Positions 16,273-16,394 of a DNA stretch of 16,394 nt are shown here, piece by piece. Position 1 is the first letter of the stretch, and the number at the start of each line of letters is the position of its first letter. The notes under the pieces are model-generated. The model was not told the DNA's origin. It made no database searches and saw nothing but the letters and a program-made list of their open reading frames with translations. Source of the stretch: an uncultured Burkholderiales bacterium (GTDB taxonomy: Bacteria; Pseudomonadota; Gammaproteobacteria; Burkholderiales; Burkholderiaceae_C); the NCBI GenBank assembly GCA_903926695.1, contig CAIYKK010000097.1:1-16394 (forward strand), given 5' to 3'. A program made the position numbers and the translations under genes.

Positions 16273-16394
16273 CTAGGCGTTGCTCACAGCGTTGGCCAGC
16301 AGGGCGGGCAGCATCTCGGCACTGGTCGCCAGACGCAGGCCGCGCCGCGCCATGTCGGCCAGAAATTCGCGGTGCTGGGCTTCAAAACCGCCGA
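16273..16394 (-). CDS. C-terminal end of a probable nicotinamidase/isochorismatase-type hydrolase, partial
   Basis: Only the last 39 residues are in the window (from GGFEAQHREFLADMARRG to the end ANAVSNA), followed by TAG. The frame is open to the right edge, so most of the gene is missing. The pattern, an alpha helix with 'L..M...G...TSAEML', fits the C-terminus of cysteine hydrolases of the isochorismatase fold. Its place directly upstream of pncB suggests pncA, nicotinamidase, which would supply nicotinate. No catalytic residue (the Asp, Lys and Cys) is visible, so this is mainly inference from context. Confidence 0.55.
   Translation of the reverse strand, partial: GGFEAQHREFLADMARRGLRLATSAEMLPALLANAVSNA

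Overview
The window is high-GC chromosomal DNA from a betaproteobacterium, most likely Burkholderiales close to Comamonadaceae. I base that on protein character and gene order (argS, SPOR protein, dsbA; lptA-lptB-rpoN), not on a database search. It is mostly housekeeping sequence, with one two-gene accessory insert between 8215 and 11970.

Left part, + strand. The 3' end of argS (arginyl-tRNA synthetase) enters from the left edge. A membrane-anchored SPOR-domain protein and a DsbA-type periplasmic thiol oxidoreductase follow. A small hairpin after dsbA and a promoter-like -10 separate this block from lptA-lptB-rpoN (lipopolysaccharide transport proteins and sigma-54). lptA and lptB overlap by one base. 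Next come an RlmL-type 23S rRNA guanine-N2 methyltransferase with an unusual Arg/Asp-rich insertion, and a PIN-domain nuclease whose GTG start overlaps the rlmL stop by four bases.

Middle part, - strand, convergent with the left part. A large single-chain restriction-modification enzyme of the MmeI (Type IIL) family has intact nuclease and methylase motifs. It is preceded, nine bases upstream, by an unrecognised membrane-anchored protein whose C-terminus carries two copies of a Cys-containing WCDQ module. This pair is the accessory part of the window and the best place to look for something new.

Right part, - strand. A tight NAD cluster is read right to left: the C-terminal end of a probable nicotinamidase-like hydrolase, pncB, glutamine-dependent nadE, and a nadM-Nudix fusion. 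pncB, nadE and nadM are 14 and 7 bases apart, each with a Shine-Dalgarno sequence at the end of the preceding gene. The products cover salvage of nicotinate (and probably nicotinamide) to NAD, plus a Nudix domain that probably cleaves ADP-ribose or related nucleotides.

I found no tRNA, rRNA, CRISPR array, insertion sequence or transposase. There is no stretch over 300 bases without a gene. The largest gaps are 12 kb into the window (11971-12135, upstream of the hypothetical/restriction operon) and 16150-16272 (upstream of pncB).
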